Under the pieces are notes generated by a model. It saw nothing but the letters and a program-made list of their open reading frames with translations. It made no database searches and was not told where the DNA came from. 64,000 nucleotides of DNA, from contig CP103030.1 of NCBI GenBank assembly GCA_024752435.1, positions 372,001 through 436,000 of the forward strand, in the 5' to 3' direction. The stretch is from Allantophomopsis cytisporea. Its lineage: Eukaryota > Ascomycota > Leotiomycetes > Phacidiales > Phacidiaceae. Below, in pieces: positions 46,077 to 58,690 of the stretch. The first letter of the stretch is position 1, and each line of letters begins with the position of its first letter. Both the position numbers and the translations under genes were made by a program.

Positions 46077-47772
46077 ATGACGGACGCACTTGAAACTTCG
46101 GGTCTTCAATACACCAGTACCCATGGCACTTCTGCCCACCCACAAAAGTCTAACGATGACACTGATATCAACCTCCCATACCGAACCCTCTCGCCAGAGG
46201 CGAATATGGCTGAATACACCGAGCCCACTGCGACGGGAGAGATGGATGGACCACAAAGACCAGACGGCAAAGAATATAAATTCGTTACCTTCACAGAGAA
46301 CGATCCTGGAAATCCTAAGAATTGGAGCAAGCTCTTCAAGTGGTACTGTACCATGGTAGTAGCATTCACTTGCTTTGTCGTCGCTTTGGCCTCCTCAATC
46401 ATCACAGCAGATATCGCCGGTCCTCGAGACGAATTTCACCGCTCAGAAGAAGTAGCGCTTGTTACGATCTCTATCTTCGTCGTCGGCTTTGGTGTTGGTC
46501 CTATGGCTTTTGCTCCTCTTTCGGAAGTTCTTGGACGACAGGTCATCTACGCTAGTACCCTCCTGCTGGCTGTTATCTTCATCATCCCCTGCGCCGTCGC
46601 TCCAAACATGGCAACTCTAATTGTGTGTCGTGCGATTGATGGTATCGCCTTCAGTGCCCCCATGACGCTCGTAGGTGGTACACTCGCCGATCTCTGGCGT
46701 GTCGAGGAACGTGGTGTTCCCATGGCTGCTTTCTCAGCCGCACCATTCGCTGGTCCTGCCATTGGTCCTCTTATTGGTGGCTACTTGTCCGACTCCAACG
46801 GCTGGAGATGGCTCTATTGGTTCTTGTTGATTATTTCCTCTGTCGCATATATCCTCATCTCTTTCACTGTGCCTGAAACCTACGCTCCAACTATTCTTGC
46901 GCGCCGCGCCAAGAAAATCAGAAAGGAGACTGGTGATGATACTCACGTTACCGAGCAAGACCTTGATACCCGTCCATTCTGGGACCGCGCGAAGGTCTTC
47001 CTGCTCCGTCCATTCCAGCTTCTCTTCAGCGAAATGATCGTCCTGCTTATCTCTCTCTACATGTCCGTACTCTACGGTCTCCTCTACATGTTCTGTATGT
47101 TCTTGTTCCCCTCCCGTCCCCCCTACACACCCTTCTAACACTTTTCAAGTCGTCGCCTACCCCATCATTTTCCAGGAAGGAAAAGGCTTCTCCGCCTCTA
47201 AGACCGGTCTCATGTTCATTCCTCTTGCTGTCGGTGTCATCGCATCAGCTTGCTGCTCACCCTTCGTAAACAAGCACTACCTCAAGATCTCAGCCCGCTA
47301 CAACGGCAAACCTCCCGCTGAGGTCCGATTGATCCCTATGATGGCCTCCTGCTGGTTCATCCCTATCGGTCTTTTCATCTTCGCATGGTCATCCTACCCA
47401 GACTTGTCAGCCGCTGGACCAGCTATGGGTGGATTCCCTGTCGGCTTCGGATTTATTTTCTTGTACAACAGCGCCAACAACTACCTGGTCGACTCTTATC
47501 AGCATCAGGCTGCCTCTGCACTTGCGGCTAAGACTTTTTTGAGAAGTTTCTGGGGTGCTGCTGTTGTGCTTTTTACGGAGCAGATGTATGCTCGTCTTGG
47601 GTACCAGTGGGCGAGTTCGTTGTTGGCATTCATTGCGCTTGCTTGCTGTGGAATTCCTTTCTTCTTTTATTTCAAGGGGGCGGATGTTAGAAAGCATAGT
47701 AAGTATGCTTATGGAGGGGATGATGAAGAGATGGGGGAGAAGTCACAGAGTACGAGTGATGTATCGCATTAA
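46077..47772 (+). CDS. MFS drug:H+ antiporter (DHA1 family)
   Basis: Plasma-membrane multidrug exporter type, 546 aa from two exons (46077-47094, 47150-47772). A soluble N-terminus of about 90 residues leads to NPKNWSKLFKWY, the usual entry into helix 1. Twelve hydrophobic spans follow; motif C-like GFGVGPMAFAPLSEVLGRQ lies between helices 2 and 3, and the helix 4-5 region is RAIDGIAFSAPMTLVGG with GPAIGPLIGGYL. Motif LYWFLLIISSVAYILISFTVPETYAP is typical of DHA1. The C-terminal tail is acidic and short. Substrate unknown: drugs, toxins or polyamines are possible. It is far from the metabolic block and separated by core genes, so no link is claimed. Confidence 0.93.
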
Positions 47773-48969
47773 TGTTCTCAGTGGCTTGGGGGAGTGTGGT
47801 TGTGGGTGTTGGATGTATAGCTGTGTTGCAACCGTAAAGCGGTTTGCGGGGAGGAAATTTGTGGGCGTTTGGGAGGACATACCCTTTGGCGCATATCAAT
47901 AGACTATTAGAGTAAGATTAATTAGAAGCATAGAATAGAATGTATTTGTATTAAAGCCTGCCAGTATCACCCTCAATCATTGAAGATCAAAGAAGTCTAT
48001 TTCACAGATTTTTAGCCGCGATGTTATTCATTACCACAAACTATCTGAGTCACCATCGTCTCCGTACTGCATACAGCGATTTTCAGTTGCCGTATACCGC
48101 ACACTATGAGATCATGTCTACTTAATATGTGCGTTATTCATAAAAATATCGTGCAAAAATATGGAGGGAAAACTCCACGTTCGTTCATTTTACATCGAAT
48201 GGGGATGGTGACGTTGACATTGGCATCAGTCATGAAAAACATTGGCGAAGTAAAGTTGAGTCACTGGCTCACTGCGTACGCTAGTTCACATATGTACTTG
48301 ATCTAGAAATCTATCAGCATGGTAATAAGAGGCATCTCGTCAGTGTGAGTGATGTTCCAGGGGTCATTAACACTATCCATTGGGGTTGGATTCCTTTAGT
48401 ATCACCAATGAAGGTGTTGCTTATCTTGTGACTGTTCACCTAAGCTGATCTCCTGGCTCAAGAGAACACAGCTCGAATTATAGATGAGGATGAAGACTTT
48501 GATTTCTGACCGACTTTCGATGACAACATGCCATATAATCAAACTTCAGTTTGCATTTTATGTGATTTTCCCCTAACATAATTCACACTTTTTCCCATAG
48601 GAAGGTATGTATGAGTGATGATATTGACGAATATTTAGATCAGCTCCTTATCAAAGAAACGGGCGAGAAAAGAGAAAAAAGAGTAAATATGAGAATTATC
48701 TAGTAGAACCAAATATTTTCAATTCTCGGAAAATAGTCAAAAGCATATCACGATTTCCAAATCGCAGAGTTGAGTTATGACTACACGCTTAATCACGACT
48801 GGTGGTGTAAAACCGAGACCAAACGGCTTGAAGACAGAATAAAATCGTGAAGCCTCAGAAAATGGGTATTAATCTATACCTAGACTTGAAATGATATCTT
48901 GCAAATGCCGCTTGGAAATTTCACTTCTCCGAAGTATCCCAAATCATCGAAACGTAAATCATTGCCCGT
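47773..48969. other. Intergenic region
   Basis: About 1.2 kb, AT-rich, between convergent 3' ends. No gene or recognisable repeat. Confidence 0.5.
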
Positions 48970-49824
48970 TTATTTCTTGGACTTGCTGCCCTTCTTGGCT
49001 GGTCCCAAAGCTGCCTCTCTCTTCTTGGCCTCCTTAGCATCAATTTCAGCCTTCTTTGCCTTCTCGGCCTCCTCGCGCTCTTCCTTCTCAGCCTGGAAAA
49101 TGTTAGTAAAGTATATGGAACTTAGGATCTAGGAACACCAACCTGCTTTCTGGCAGCCTCAGCCTCTCTCCTCTCCCTGATGAGCTTTAATCTAGCCAAA
49201 TCGGCCTTTGCCTCATCGGTCTTTCCAGCCTCATGCAACTTTTGGTATCTCTCTTTCGCCTGCTGAGCTTGGAGAGCCTCTCTCTCTCTTCTGCTAAGCT
49301 CACCAACTGGCTTTTTCTTAGCGCCTACGCTCAATTTGGAGATACCCTCGGCAGCATCCTCCTCAACAGTGCGCACGTTACTAGCCTGGGTTCTGGCAGC
49401 CTTAGAGTGATTTGGGTTGGCGGGCATATCATCCTCTTCCTCGCTCTCCTCAGACGAGGATGGCATGTCACCCGGTTGGGCGACCTTGTTCTTTTGGCGG
49501 GCGATAGCAGCTTCCTTACGGGCCTTAGCAGCGGCCTTGCGCTCCTCACGTGTCATCTCGGCTTTCTCGACTACTTCGTCCTCAGAATCCTCCTCGGAGC
49601 TTTCTTCTTCCTCAGATGATTCCTTGGCTGGTGCATCTCCCCACATTCCCATCTCGTTTCCGTCGGCATCGAGGGGTTTGAGATCGCGAGAGAAGTGCTT
49701 ACCACCTGCAAATATGTGATCAGTATTTGATCGTGTAATGTACGCATCATGTCTTACCTCCACGAGTAAACTTCTTGAACTTTCCTCCACGGCCACGAGC
49801 GCCTGGTGGTCCACCTGGAGCCAT
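48970..49824 (-). CDS. PDAP1/PP28-type acidic phosphoprotein
   Basis: Homologue of the casein kinase substrate phosphoprotein PP28 family (human PDAP1). 250 aa from three exons (49824-49758, 49705-49143, 49092-48970). The start MAPGGPPGARGRGGKFKKFTRGGGKHFS is an RG-rich segment interrupted by intron 1. Then come two acidic Ser/Glu clusters (KESSEEEESSEEDSEDE and MPSSSEESEEEDD), both ideal casein kinase II sites. The conserved core is NPNHSKAARTQASNV, then ELSRREREALQAQQAKERYQKLHEAGKTDEAKADLARL, a basic coiled coil. The last exon is a Lys/Glu/Ala-rich tail. The molecular role is poorly known in the family; RNA-binding or translation-related roles are inferred. Confidence 0.9.
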
Positions 49825-50653
49825 GATTGCGACGAAAAGAGTGTTTGATTGTAGGTAGTAGCGAGGTTGCAAAGTGTAGTAAATTTGGTGCGATTCTGTT
49901 GCGATGCGTTGCGGAAATAATTTGTGTCGCGTTGTAGCAATACTTGTCGAGTCACAGTCTGATGTTTAACTCGTCCTCTCCCACTGGCTGCTAACTCTCA
50001 CAAAATGGAGGGGCAACGCCAATCCAGCCCCACCATTAAAGTATCTAGCCCACATTTTGTTCTCGGCTAAAATGCGCAGCACGTGATGTTGAATTTTTTT
50101 CTTCGCGAGTATATATTGAAGCGAGCTCTTTCGATCTTCTTTCTTCTTCACATAAAACTATAATCCTTCATATTCACTCTGGCTGTTGTCTTTTCAGTGA
50201 CGAGTCTTGGAGGGGAAAGTGGAGGAGAGAGCATGTTGTCAACATAGTCGTTTACTTACCCTCCTAGCTTCGGTATGAGAATACATGGGCTTTCGGAGAA
50301 ATCAAAAAGACGATACATCTAATCGACTTACGAACCGCTTCTTATTATGAAGTCACATCACAAGCCGATGGTCTACTTGAAGCACTGGTAGCAATGTCAA
50401 TGGTGATGGCTGTGGTAAGGTTTCTCGACCTTTCTGTAGGTGGCTTTGATGCCGCGGGACAAAGACGTTCGATCAAAGAACTCTGATAGTCGCTGTTCAG
50501 CCATAGGTCGGTGCCAAAGTATGTACTTTGTACGAACTAGAATCTCTTTGTACTCTAGATATAGCATCTATAATCAATAAATACCTTCAACGTGTCATTT
50601 GTTTCTACCTTACTCAATTGTCGGCGTCTCCATCAAATACTCAACTCAGAATC
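49825..50653. other. Intergenic region
   Basis: About 830 bases between divergent genes. It probably holds both promoters; no motif singled out. An open frame extends the next gene in-phase to 50528, but the ATG at 50654 has the better context (atcatgg). Confidence 0.5.
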
Positions 50654-51187
50654 ATGGAAATTAGTTTCCACGAAAACAACATGACAAAGTGCGAACGTTG
50701 CAACAGCATACTCATCCTCCCTCCAACTCTATACTATTTCCAACGACGCTGGCCTGAAGTCCTGCCAAATCCATCTGTCGACCGAACCATCGCTCGTTGC
50801 AAGCACTGTGAGGAAATCGATACTAGGAAAAGAGAGCAAGCTTTAGAATATCCCCGGAAAGACAACAAAGCAAAAGAACTCGAACAACAAATACACCAAG
50901 CCCGGCAACTGATATCAGAGGGAGTTCAAGCCGAAGCTCTCTTGAAAGTATTACCAGACATGAAAGCTAGGCTGACGGAAATGCAAGCTCAGAGCGATCC
51001 TATCGAAGACCTTGAAAAGAAGATCATTGAGGCTGGGACTTTGATTCTGGATGGAGTGGAGTCTAAGGCATTGCTAGAGGTATTGCCAGGCATGAAGAAG
51101 GAGTTAGTTGACATGAAGGCTATGCGCGATAAGAATAGAAAGGCTTGCTGGGAGTCATTTTGGAGTGTCTGGGGCAAGCCAGAATAG
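50654..51187 (+). CDS. Small zinc-ribbon protein with duplicated coiled-coil repeat
   Basis: Single exon, 177 aa; I know no named family. The first part has two Cys pairs (CERC about 13-16 and CKHC about 49-52) that can form a zinc ribbon. It is followed by a charged linker and two copies of a 44-residue helical unit: copy 1 ELEQQIHQARQLISEGVQAE and onward to LLKVLPDMKARLTEM; copy 2 DLEKKIIEAGTLILDGVESK and onward to LLEVLPGMKKELVDM. The identical framework (LE..I..A..LI..GV...ALL.VLP.MK..L..M) shows an internal tandem duplication. The end is rich in Trp (CWESFWSVWGKPE). Could be a DNA- or RNA-binding or scaffold protein; function not assigned. Possibly lineage-restricted. Confidence 0.65.
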   Translation: MEISFHENNMTKCERCNSILILPPTLYYFQRRWPEVLPNPSVDRTIARCKHCEEIDTRKREQALEYPRKDNKAKELEQQIHQARQLISEGVQAEALLKVLPDMKARLTEMQAQSDPIEDLEKKIIEAGTLILDGVESKALLEVLPGMKKELVDMKAMRDKNRKACWESFWSVWGKPE

Positions 51188-52484
51188 CAGGAGAGAGTGC
51201 ATACTGAGCGGCAAGAGATTCGGTATCCGGTGTTGTTTACCGCTGGTGCTGATCTTCGTGGATACGTTTACATTTGTTTTCTTGGATTTTCTTGTGGCTT
51301 TAGACAATCTGGTTATGTGGCCATGGATGTTGATACTGATATAATGACGGAAGTGAGTACGTTTTCGCAATATGCTTTGGTTTCACCGTCAAGATCTATC
51401 AACGGAATGAGAGATATGTATGGTGCTCATGCTAAGAACCTTTCAACTCCCAAGCGTATGGCTCCGTATGCTTTTACCATAGATCAAACAGGAAACGGGA
51501 GAATGATTAGTCAAGTGAATTACATCTACCTTATGTAGCATATTACTCACCTGGATTATGTATATGTGGGTCACCTAACATCAATCGCCGATTAGCAGCT
51601 AGGAGACTGCTGAATGACTTCCATGAAGCAGAGTGGTTTATTCTCCCCTTAGTGTTGATGTAGAATCCATATTTGAACTGTGATACAATTGAGTAACACG
51701 ACACCGGGCCTTCTGCCACACAGTATGCAGAGGCTCTATGTTCGAGCCAGTCTTGGACTTGAGTTTTATTTTCCTTGTAATTTAGCATTTTGTCTAAACT
51801 CAATATTTGAAGGTAAGAGATTAGAAACCTGCTGATGGAAGATCTCTTGAAACACACTCACGATGCGCACTACCTTCATACTTTCAATTGTTGTGCCTGG
51901 GAATATGATTCTCAACTAAAAGACAAGAATGAGTACAACGTCTCAAGTAATCAATCTCATAAATGACCTCCCCAGTCTCATAAGATCGAGGACGGCGAAG
52001 AGGCGAAGACAGGATTATGTATAGTTTACAACTTGTATTGCAACTGGAGCTTCAAATACATAGAACAGTGCACTACACAACTTAAATTTACCTCTCTCAT
52101 CGCCTTATGCTCATATCATTATCAACCTGACATGTCTTCACTTGACACTTCAGTCGATATCATTGGCACATGTCAATTCCAGGCGTCCTTAGTTGATATG
52201 TCATTTTATGATTGAAAGAAAATATCTCAACCATCTCGCTTTGTAAATTTGTGACCCAAACACTAGAAAATATTCGTAACAGGACCTTATGAGGAGGTTG
52301 TCTTCAAGTGCACCGAACTCACAGAGCTAGTAGTCGCGTCTAACAGCGTCAATCATGGCTCGGGACGACGGGTCAGCAATTCAAGGGTCCAAAGTACCGA
52401 TCGCCGACATGACGAAGTGGGATGCCAAGGGCCAATTTAAACATTGCGACTTCGACATCGCATAAACACACCACATACACGAAC
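51188..52484. other. Intergenic region upstream of SRO7
   Basis: 1.3 kb, no supported gene. Short open frames on both strands lack motifs and splice logic. Confidence 0.5.
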
Positions 52485-55400
52485 ATGGCGAGCTTCCTAA
52501 GAGGAAAGCAAGCTGGTATACAGAACGATCTGTCCGCGGGCATTTTGCCAGGGCTTTTCGCACTTGATGATCAGGCGCGATTTGGAGTTAACTCTCAGAT
52601 CAGGTAATATTCCCCCGCTGTTTGAAACAAGGGTTCAGCGCAACGTCTGAACACCAGCCCCAGCTTCAGTCTTGGATGATAGCTAAACTCTTTCGCATAG
52701 TGCTCTGGCATACGATCCAGTACAAAGTCTACTTGCTGTAGGAACCAACGAATCTCCATACGGCAGTGGCCAGATTTATGTATACGGTCAGAAACGTGTA
52801 CAACAAAACTTCCTCCTTCCTCGACATGCCTCCATCAGGATTTTACAATTCTGCGCCGATCGCCTTATCAGTGTCGATTCGAAAAACGAGGTTATAATTT
52901 GGGACCTACAACAGGCCAAGCGTTTGGCCAGTTATGCTCCTCCCGGGGTGGTGGCCACGCTGGTGACTGATCCTATGCTTGACTGGGCTTTTATCGGATT
53001 ACAGAGCGGAGATGTGATCGCATATGATCTGGATAGGGAGCGGTTGGCTCCTCTTCGTCTTCCGAATTTCTGGAAGCAGATGAACCCCAAATCAAGGAGA
53101 TTGGGCATCGTTTGCATGCAATTGCATCCTCGAGATATCGGACAGCTTCTGATTGGCTACATGGAGGGCGCCGTCATATACTCATTCAAACAGAACAAGC
53201 CTATCAAGTCTTTCAGATATGAAATCCCAGCTGGTGCACCTGGAGGGGAGGCTCAGCCAGGACTTGTTGATACCATCAGACATCCAGGACTTACACATGC
53301 AGTATGGCATCCCACTGGAACATTTATCCTCACAGGTCATGATGATGGGAGCTTGGTAACATGGGATCCTAAAGATGGAAGAGTAATTATGGCACGTACA
53401 ATTACAGACACAAATGTAGACAAACCGGGCGCCAGCTCGAGCAAGTCGGGACCAGGTTCATACTCACTAAAAGATCCGCTGGCAAAGATCGCGTGGTGTG
53501 CAAAAGAGAACCCAGATGACACTGGTATCTTGGTAGCTGGTGGTATTTCTTTGAATGAGGCAGAGAAAGGTCTTACGTTTCTGGAATTGGGTCCTACTCC
53601 TGTGTATGCGACATCTTCATGGCAAATCCTGTCAGACCACTTCCTAGCAAAGAGGCAGCATCAGTTGAGAACACCACCTGGCGCTGAAGTTGTGGACTTC
53701 TGCCTTATCCCACGCGTGTCACCACATTTTGGTGGAGCTCAAGATCCCATTGCTATTATTGCATTGCTCTCATCTGGCGAGTTGATCACCCTCAGTTTCC
53801 CGAGTGGACATCTCATCTCACCCACAAATTTCTTGCATCCAAACCTAGCTTTCGTTCATCCATTTGTGACTTCTCTAGCCGTATCATGTGTCGATCGAGT
53901 ACGATGGCTTGGCATGACAGAGAAACGCCATAAGGGACCTCCAATTCTCAGAGGTGGCGTCGAAGCTACCAAACCTATGAGGAGGTACGAAGCCCGAAAC
54001 ATTGTTCAGATGGCTCATGGAGATGGCACAATCCGAATATTTGATGCTGGACACTGTGATGAATTGGAAAATGATGCTTCGTTACAGGTCGATATGGCTC
54101 GAGCCTTAGGCCGCTTCGGCGATATCGACATTAGTCTTATGAGCATGGCAGAAGTCACAGGAGAGCTGGCAGTGGGTACCAGATCTGGTGAGGTTGTCAT
54201 TTATAGATGGGGAGGTAACAACAACTACGGTCAAGAGAACCCAATCACAAAAGAAACTGTTCCGGGAGGACTTACTGATATCACCGAGCGTTGTGAACCT
54301 TCTCTTAAGCTTGGTCTACAGCCCTATACGCTATACGATATGGATCAGGGTTCAATCAGCGCTTTAAAGCTCTCTGACGTTGGTTTCGTGGCTGTTGGAT
54401 CGGAAAATGGTGTTCTTACCATCATCGATCTTCGTGGCCCATCTATTATTTACACCGCCTCAATGAGCGAGTTCGCTAAATCAGAGAAGCGCAGAAGTTT
54501 CATTCAGAGAAGCAGTAGCTCTGCTGGTAGTTCCAAGCCAGAGTGGCCGATTTCGATCGAATTTGGTGTTTTGACACTTGACGGAGATGATTACTCCAGT
54601 ATCTGCTGCTTTGTTGGCACCAACTTGGGGAGACTTGCAACATTCAAGATCCTACCGGAAGCCAATGGTGGATACACGGCGGCTTTTGCTGGTTCGACTA
54701 TGTTGAATGACAGAATTATCACAATTTGCCCAATTATAGCTGAGAGTGGAAAACCCGCGACTGCCCATGCTGGTGCTGTTGCTGGTCTTAGAAGAGGCGA
54801 ACAAGTACATGGTACCCTAGTTGTTGGTAAGTACAATGTTTGCAAAAACACAATCTGTAATCTTTCTAATGGAAACAGTTACTGAGTCTGAAATTCGAAT
54901 TTTCAAGCCAGCAAGCTCAAAGGGAGCTCAGAAGTCCTTCGACGATTTCTTGTGCGATGCCGCCTACGTGACGGAATTCGAACTGCATGGATTTGCTCTA
55001 GTCGGAGTCTTTGGAGATGGTACCACACGCGCATTCTCCTTGCCTCACCTTAAAGAAATCGGCTGCCAGCGCGTAGACATGCTCGACAAATCCCGTATAT
55101 CAAGCACGATTGTGACACGCGCAGGAGACATCTTCGGCTGGACCGGCCCTAGCGAAATAGCCATGTGCAGCGTATGGGGAACCGGTCAAGCCCTTCCCAG
55201 GAGCCAGGACAAGCTCTTTAACCCGCAGGCACTCATCCCTCCTCGTCCTACTATTTCCAACCTTCAATGGATTGCCGGCACGCAATATGTCTCACCAACT
55301 GATCTCGATATCCTCATTGGTGGCCCAGACCGTCCACCGTCGAAGCGCATGATGGCTGCTACGGCCGAGGAAGAGAGACAAGCGAGATTGAATAGCAGAG

Positions 55401-55624
55401 GTGGCAATAGACCGGATAGCAGAGATGGAGGACGCTCTCAGGAGGGATGGGGTGATTACATGACCAGACAGCTTAATGAACGCACGGAGAGACTCAATAT
55501 CATGGGTGATAGTATGGATAAGGTGCAGGAGAATAGTGCGGGATGGGCGGATGACGTGAGCAAGTACGTTGGCAAGCAGAAGAGAAATCTGGTACTTAGG
55601 AGCATCACTGGGAAATTCCTCTGA
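52485..55624 (+). CDS. SRO7: Lethal giant larvae / tomosyn homologue Sro7
   Basis: WD40-repeat regulator of exocytosis that binds the t-SNARE Sec9 and the Rab Sec4 at the plasma membrane. 996 aa from three exons (52485-52603, 52701-54826, 54879-55624). Exon 1 encodes MASFLRGKQAGIQNDLSAG and the start of the first blade. Lgl marks: PVQSLLAVGTNESPYGSGQIYVYG, RILQFCADRLISVD, VIIWDLQQAKRLASY, HAVWHPTGTFILTGHDDGSLVTWD, LGIVCMQLHPRD. Two seven-bladed propellers are expected. The C-terminal tail (REERQARL-type charged region, then LNERTERLNIMGDSMDKVQE) resembles the SNARE-like tail of tomosyns. Core gene. Confidence 0.94.
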
Positions 55625-55926
55625 TCGGTCGTGGTTTGGACTTTGTTTGGGGTCGCGTAGATGCAGATGTCTGCTCTTTGGAGTCTGGGGAAAATGGAGT
55701 TATGGACTTTGACTCTTCAATATTGACAGCACATTGACTTGCTCGGAATTTATATTCTTGATTGTTTGAGCTCACGATGTTCTTGCCTCCATTAGTATAT
55801 GTTGTTTGCCCAGGTCTAACCTATTGACAGTCTTCTTGAGGCCAATTCTTTTTGCCAATCCCCAATCTTATGCCCGTCTTCCAAGTGCTCCTGAACACTC
55901 CAACTCAACATCCTCGTTGTATCTAT
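55625..55926. other. 3' flank between SRO7 and a small convergent gene
   Basis: About 300 bases, no gene seen. Confidence 0.4.
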
Positions 55927-56227
55927 TCATAAGATCAAGTGGCATAAATGCGCAAATTCATCAGCAAGGAGTAATGCGATGACTAAAGAGACTGCCAGTA
56001 TGACTCCAACAACAATCGCATTCAAGAGATCATGTAACAGACAGAAGAGAAAGCCTTGTAGATCTCCATTAGGATCTTAGCGCAAATATCAGCCAAGAGT
56101 TGTTGTTCGATGAATTAAACTTACCTGCCGCGTAGACGATGGAACCGAGTCCGAGAGCGAAAATTACTCTATCTCCTAGGAATCTGAGAAGTCTATAGCT
56201 TAACCTGAGAATTGGAACGAACAGCAT
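55927..56227 (-). CDS. Small two-helix membrane protein, 83 aa
   Basis: Two-exon model (56227-56125, 56075-55927) with a clean GT-AG intron of about 50 bases; the joined frame is open for 84 codons. The first exon is basic and hydrophobic (LRLSYRLLRFLGDRVIF, then a helix at about 21-34). The second gives DPNGDLQGF and a long hydrophobic helix (about 51-75, NAIVVGVILAVSLVIALLLA). No family recognised. It belongs to a run of small membrane-protein genes in the same orientation. Short length lowers confidence, but the intron joins two hydrophobic frames precisely. Confidence 0.55.
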
Positions 56228-57073
56228 GTTGGATTTTGGACGTTTTGACTAGTTCGTTTGCTATGTTTGGATACAGGTGGGTGTTTAAAGTCTAGAGTAG
56301 CCACTTCGTAGGTGAAAATGCTAGACAATGCTGGTAGTTTACGTGACGTGGTCTAGGCTCCGGAAAGGTGTATGGCGTTGGAAGTGAGCTGTTATAATGA
56401 CCTTTGCGAAGTATATGATTTGTGATCACCGCAACCCCGTGAATACTTGAGCTCTTGATCTCATTGACATTTGACTTGTTGCTGGGCAAGTTCAACTTGT
56501 TATAGACTGTAGCAACCTACTTGTCTTGTCTGACTTGTTCGTAGTAATGGCTTCTCTGAGTCGAGGTCCAAGCCTTAAGCACAGACTTATGAGGAATTAC
56601 ACGAGGTACTTGAAGGAGTTGGTTCCCTCAACAAGAGCATGGCGAAGAAGCTCTTGCATCAGTACGCTTGTAGGCGATAGTGCTGAGAGGGGTGATTTAG
56701 TCGAAGTGACTTAGGCTTTAGTAAATAGATGAGGTCGAAGTGATTTTTAGTGTGAATTTATTTTACTCGGTCCTCTTACCAAAATGTCTTGCAATGTTAA
56801 TCCTTCATCTCATCTTGCGTTGATCAATTTCACTTGTATAACGTCAAGATACCATGCACTCGAACTCTTAGCTTGCTTTATAATGAACTCAATCTCAGCT
56901 GCTACCTTCTCCCTTATTCTGGTCTCTTGGTAGCACTCCTTCGTCCATTAACATAAATTCATCCCTGCATAGCCAACTTTGTCCTTTTCTCCTTGGACCT
57001 ATTGCGAAGAACGGACTTCTCACATCTGAATCAAAAGTGAGATGAAGAGCCACAGCTACCAGATGAATTCAGG
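56228..57073. other. Intergenic region
   Basis: About 850 bases between small-protein genes. A 62-codon plus-strand frame (56526-56714) has no supporting feature. Confidence 0.4.
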
Positions 57074-57554
57074 TTATCGAGAGGAGGCCAAGTCCATGTA
57101 AACCAAGTAGAACCCCAACATTATGACTTCGAAGAAGATAACAAAAGAGGTAATTTTGATTGCGAGCGCTAGGCCTTCCAAAACTGGCTTTATGAAAAAG
57201 GCGAAAACGTTCGCAACGAAGACAAACACGCTTGTGACAAAAACAAAGAACTTTTTGAAGATGACAAGAATACTTGGGACGAAGGCAACGAATCTTGCAT
57301 GAGCTGGAGCATAACCTTCTCATGATTGTGAGTATACATTCGTGTCTACCGTAACTGGAAGCGAACTTACCGCCTGCGACGGGATGGAAGCCCATATCGA
57401 GGTCCTCACAGAGTTCATTGGCACAGAAAGACTCAGTGACATTGTCCTTCCAAAATGTCGCATTAAAGTCGTCAACGTCCTTCGTCTTGGCTTCATTTTC
57501 CAAAACCGTGGCATAGTTTTCGCCCTTCAGTTCCATGTCGTTAAGGAATGACAT
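57074..57554 (-). CDS. Small membrane protein with acidic N-terminus, 141 aa
   Basis: Two exons (57554-57371, 57315-57074) joined by a 55-base intron with donor gtaagt. The first exon is acidic and soluble (MSFLNDMELKGENYA; two cysteines in SFCANELCEDL). Across the splice, PVAGG continues into YAPAHARF and then long hydrophobic stretches (about 69-102, with VIFKKFFVFVTSVFVFV, and about 109-133, SFVIFFEVIMLGFYLVYM). Unspliced, the frame continues out of phase into a Cys/Arg-rich nonsense tail, so splicing is needed to give the membrane part. No family recognised. Neighbour to three other small membrane genes. Confidence 0.62.
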
Positions 57555-58134
57555 TTTGATGAAGTTGGTACCTTTCTAAGGCTTGTTTTTTAGGAGTTTT
57601 GTTGTCTTTGGGCGTATAACATAAGGGAAAGGGTGTTTGAAAAAGACACCGTGACAACCGTCTCGAAAGTGAAAGTGCTAATAGAGTGGCACTAGCTTTC
57701 TGACAGACCTAGCCTGCAGAGTAGTGAAAGACTAGTGAAGTGAGCTCTGCCAGGTGTGAAGTAATATATATGTATATATATATTCCTAAACTTAGCGCCA
57801 TCTTAATATTTTCTATCTCTGTCAATCATTCAAATTGAGTTCGTTGTGAGTTTACTAATACGAGTACAGAAAATTGGGATGCACAGATGTGTTTTGTTTG
57901 ATTATGTGATTTTTTAATCTCCTGCTACACATCCTTAAATACTCTCTTGCTTGATCTGACAGATTGTCAACACGTCCTTGTATTCCTGAGATGCGAATTC
58001 CAGTTTCTAAAGCAGCCCCTGTAGACTCTGACTGAGGTTTTCAACATTCCTTCTCAGACAAACCTTTCCCTCAAGCCCGTCAATGATATCTCGTTATGGG
58101 CCAGCAAAAAATTGATGAGCCACGAAACATATGC
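57555..58134. other. Intergenic region with short TA microsatellite
   Basis: About 580 bases; a tatatatgtatatatata run lies near 57767-57783. No gene seen. Confidence 0.4.
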
Positions 58135-58690
58135 TCAAATAGAGAGGACGCTAGCGCCGGCCATACAGAGCAGCTGACCACGCACAGGATCCTCACTCCA
58201 GTCCACCAGGTTCCACCAGCAGAAAGCAAATGCAGTAATACCCGAAGTGAGAGCGCATTCCAAATCGAAAATATCAGTTATAGGGAGAATTATCGAGACT
58301 GAATAGACAGCTGGGAATCCTGGAATCAAATCCGCCTCCACAAACGCGCTAAGCAAAGCAGCAAGTGTGCCTCGAAGTAATCATTAGTAAATGCTTATAA
58401 TCGGTATTAGACTTAGGTACCAAATATTATGTCCCTGCGTCTGAACATCAAGATTTTGAGGATTTGATGAATGAGATAGGTGATACTCAAAGTGATGAAA
58501 AGTCGGTTGAAGACGTGGTCTAAATGTTATCATCAGCACACGATCAAATATAAGGTATGGTTTTGGTGTTGATCTGCCCGCAGTGGATCGTACTAGTCAT
58601 GGAATATCGAACTCTGCTATCCATGGAGAGCACTTGGACAAACAGTACACTAAACACAATTGCGTTGAGACGCGTGATCGTTGGATGCAT
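58135..58690 (-). CDS. Small multi-helix membrane protein, 143 aa
   Basis: Three exons (58690-58594, 58519-58421, 58370-58135), all phase-1 introns. Each exon is hydrophobic: residues 7-22 (NAIVFSVLFVQVL), about 34-58 (RLFITLSITYLIHQILKIL), about 60-78 (FGTLAALLSAFV), about 84-99 (VYSVSIILPITDIF) and about 104-120 (SGITAFAFCWWNLVDW). So three to five membrane helices are likely. It ends LCMAGASVLSI. No single reading frame shows it, since only the last exon is open for any length. Family unknown. Consistent intron phase and continuity of hydrophobic segments support the model. Confidence 0.58.

Noticed and set aside
56526..56714. 62-codon plus-strand frame
   Set aside because: No motif, no intron logic and no match to the neighbouring membrane-protein pattern.
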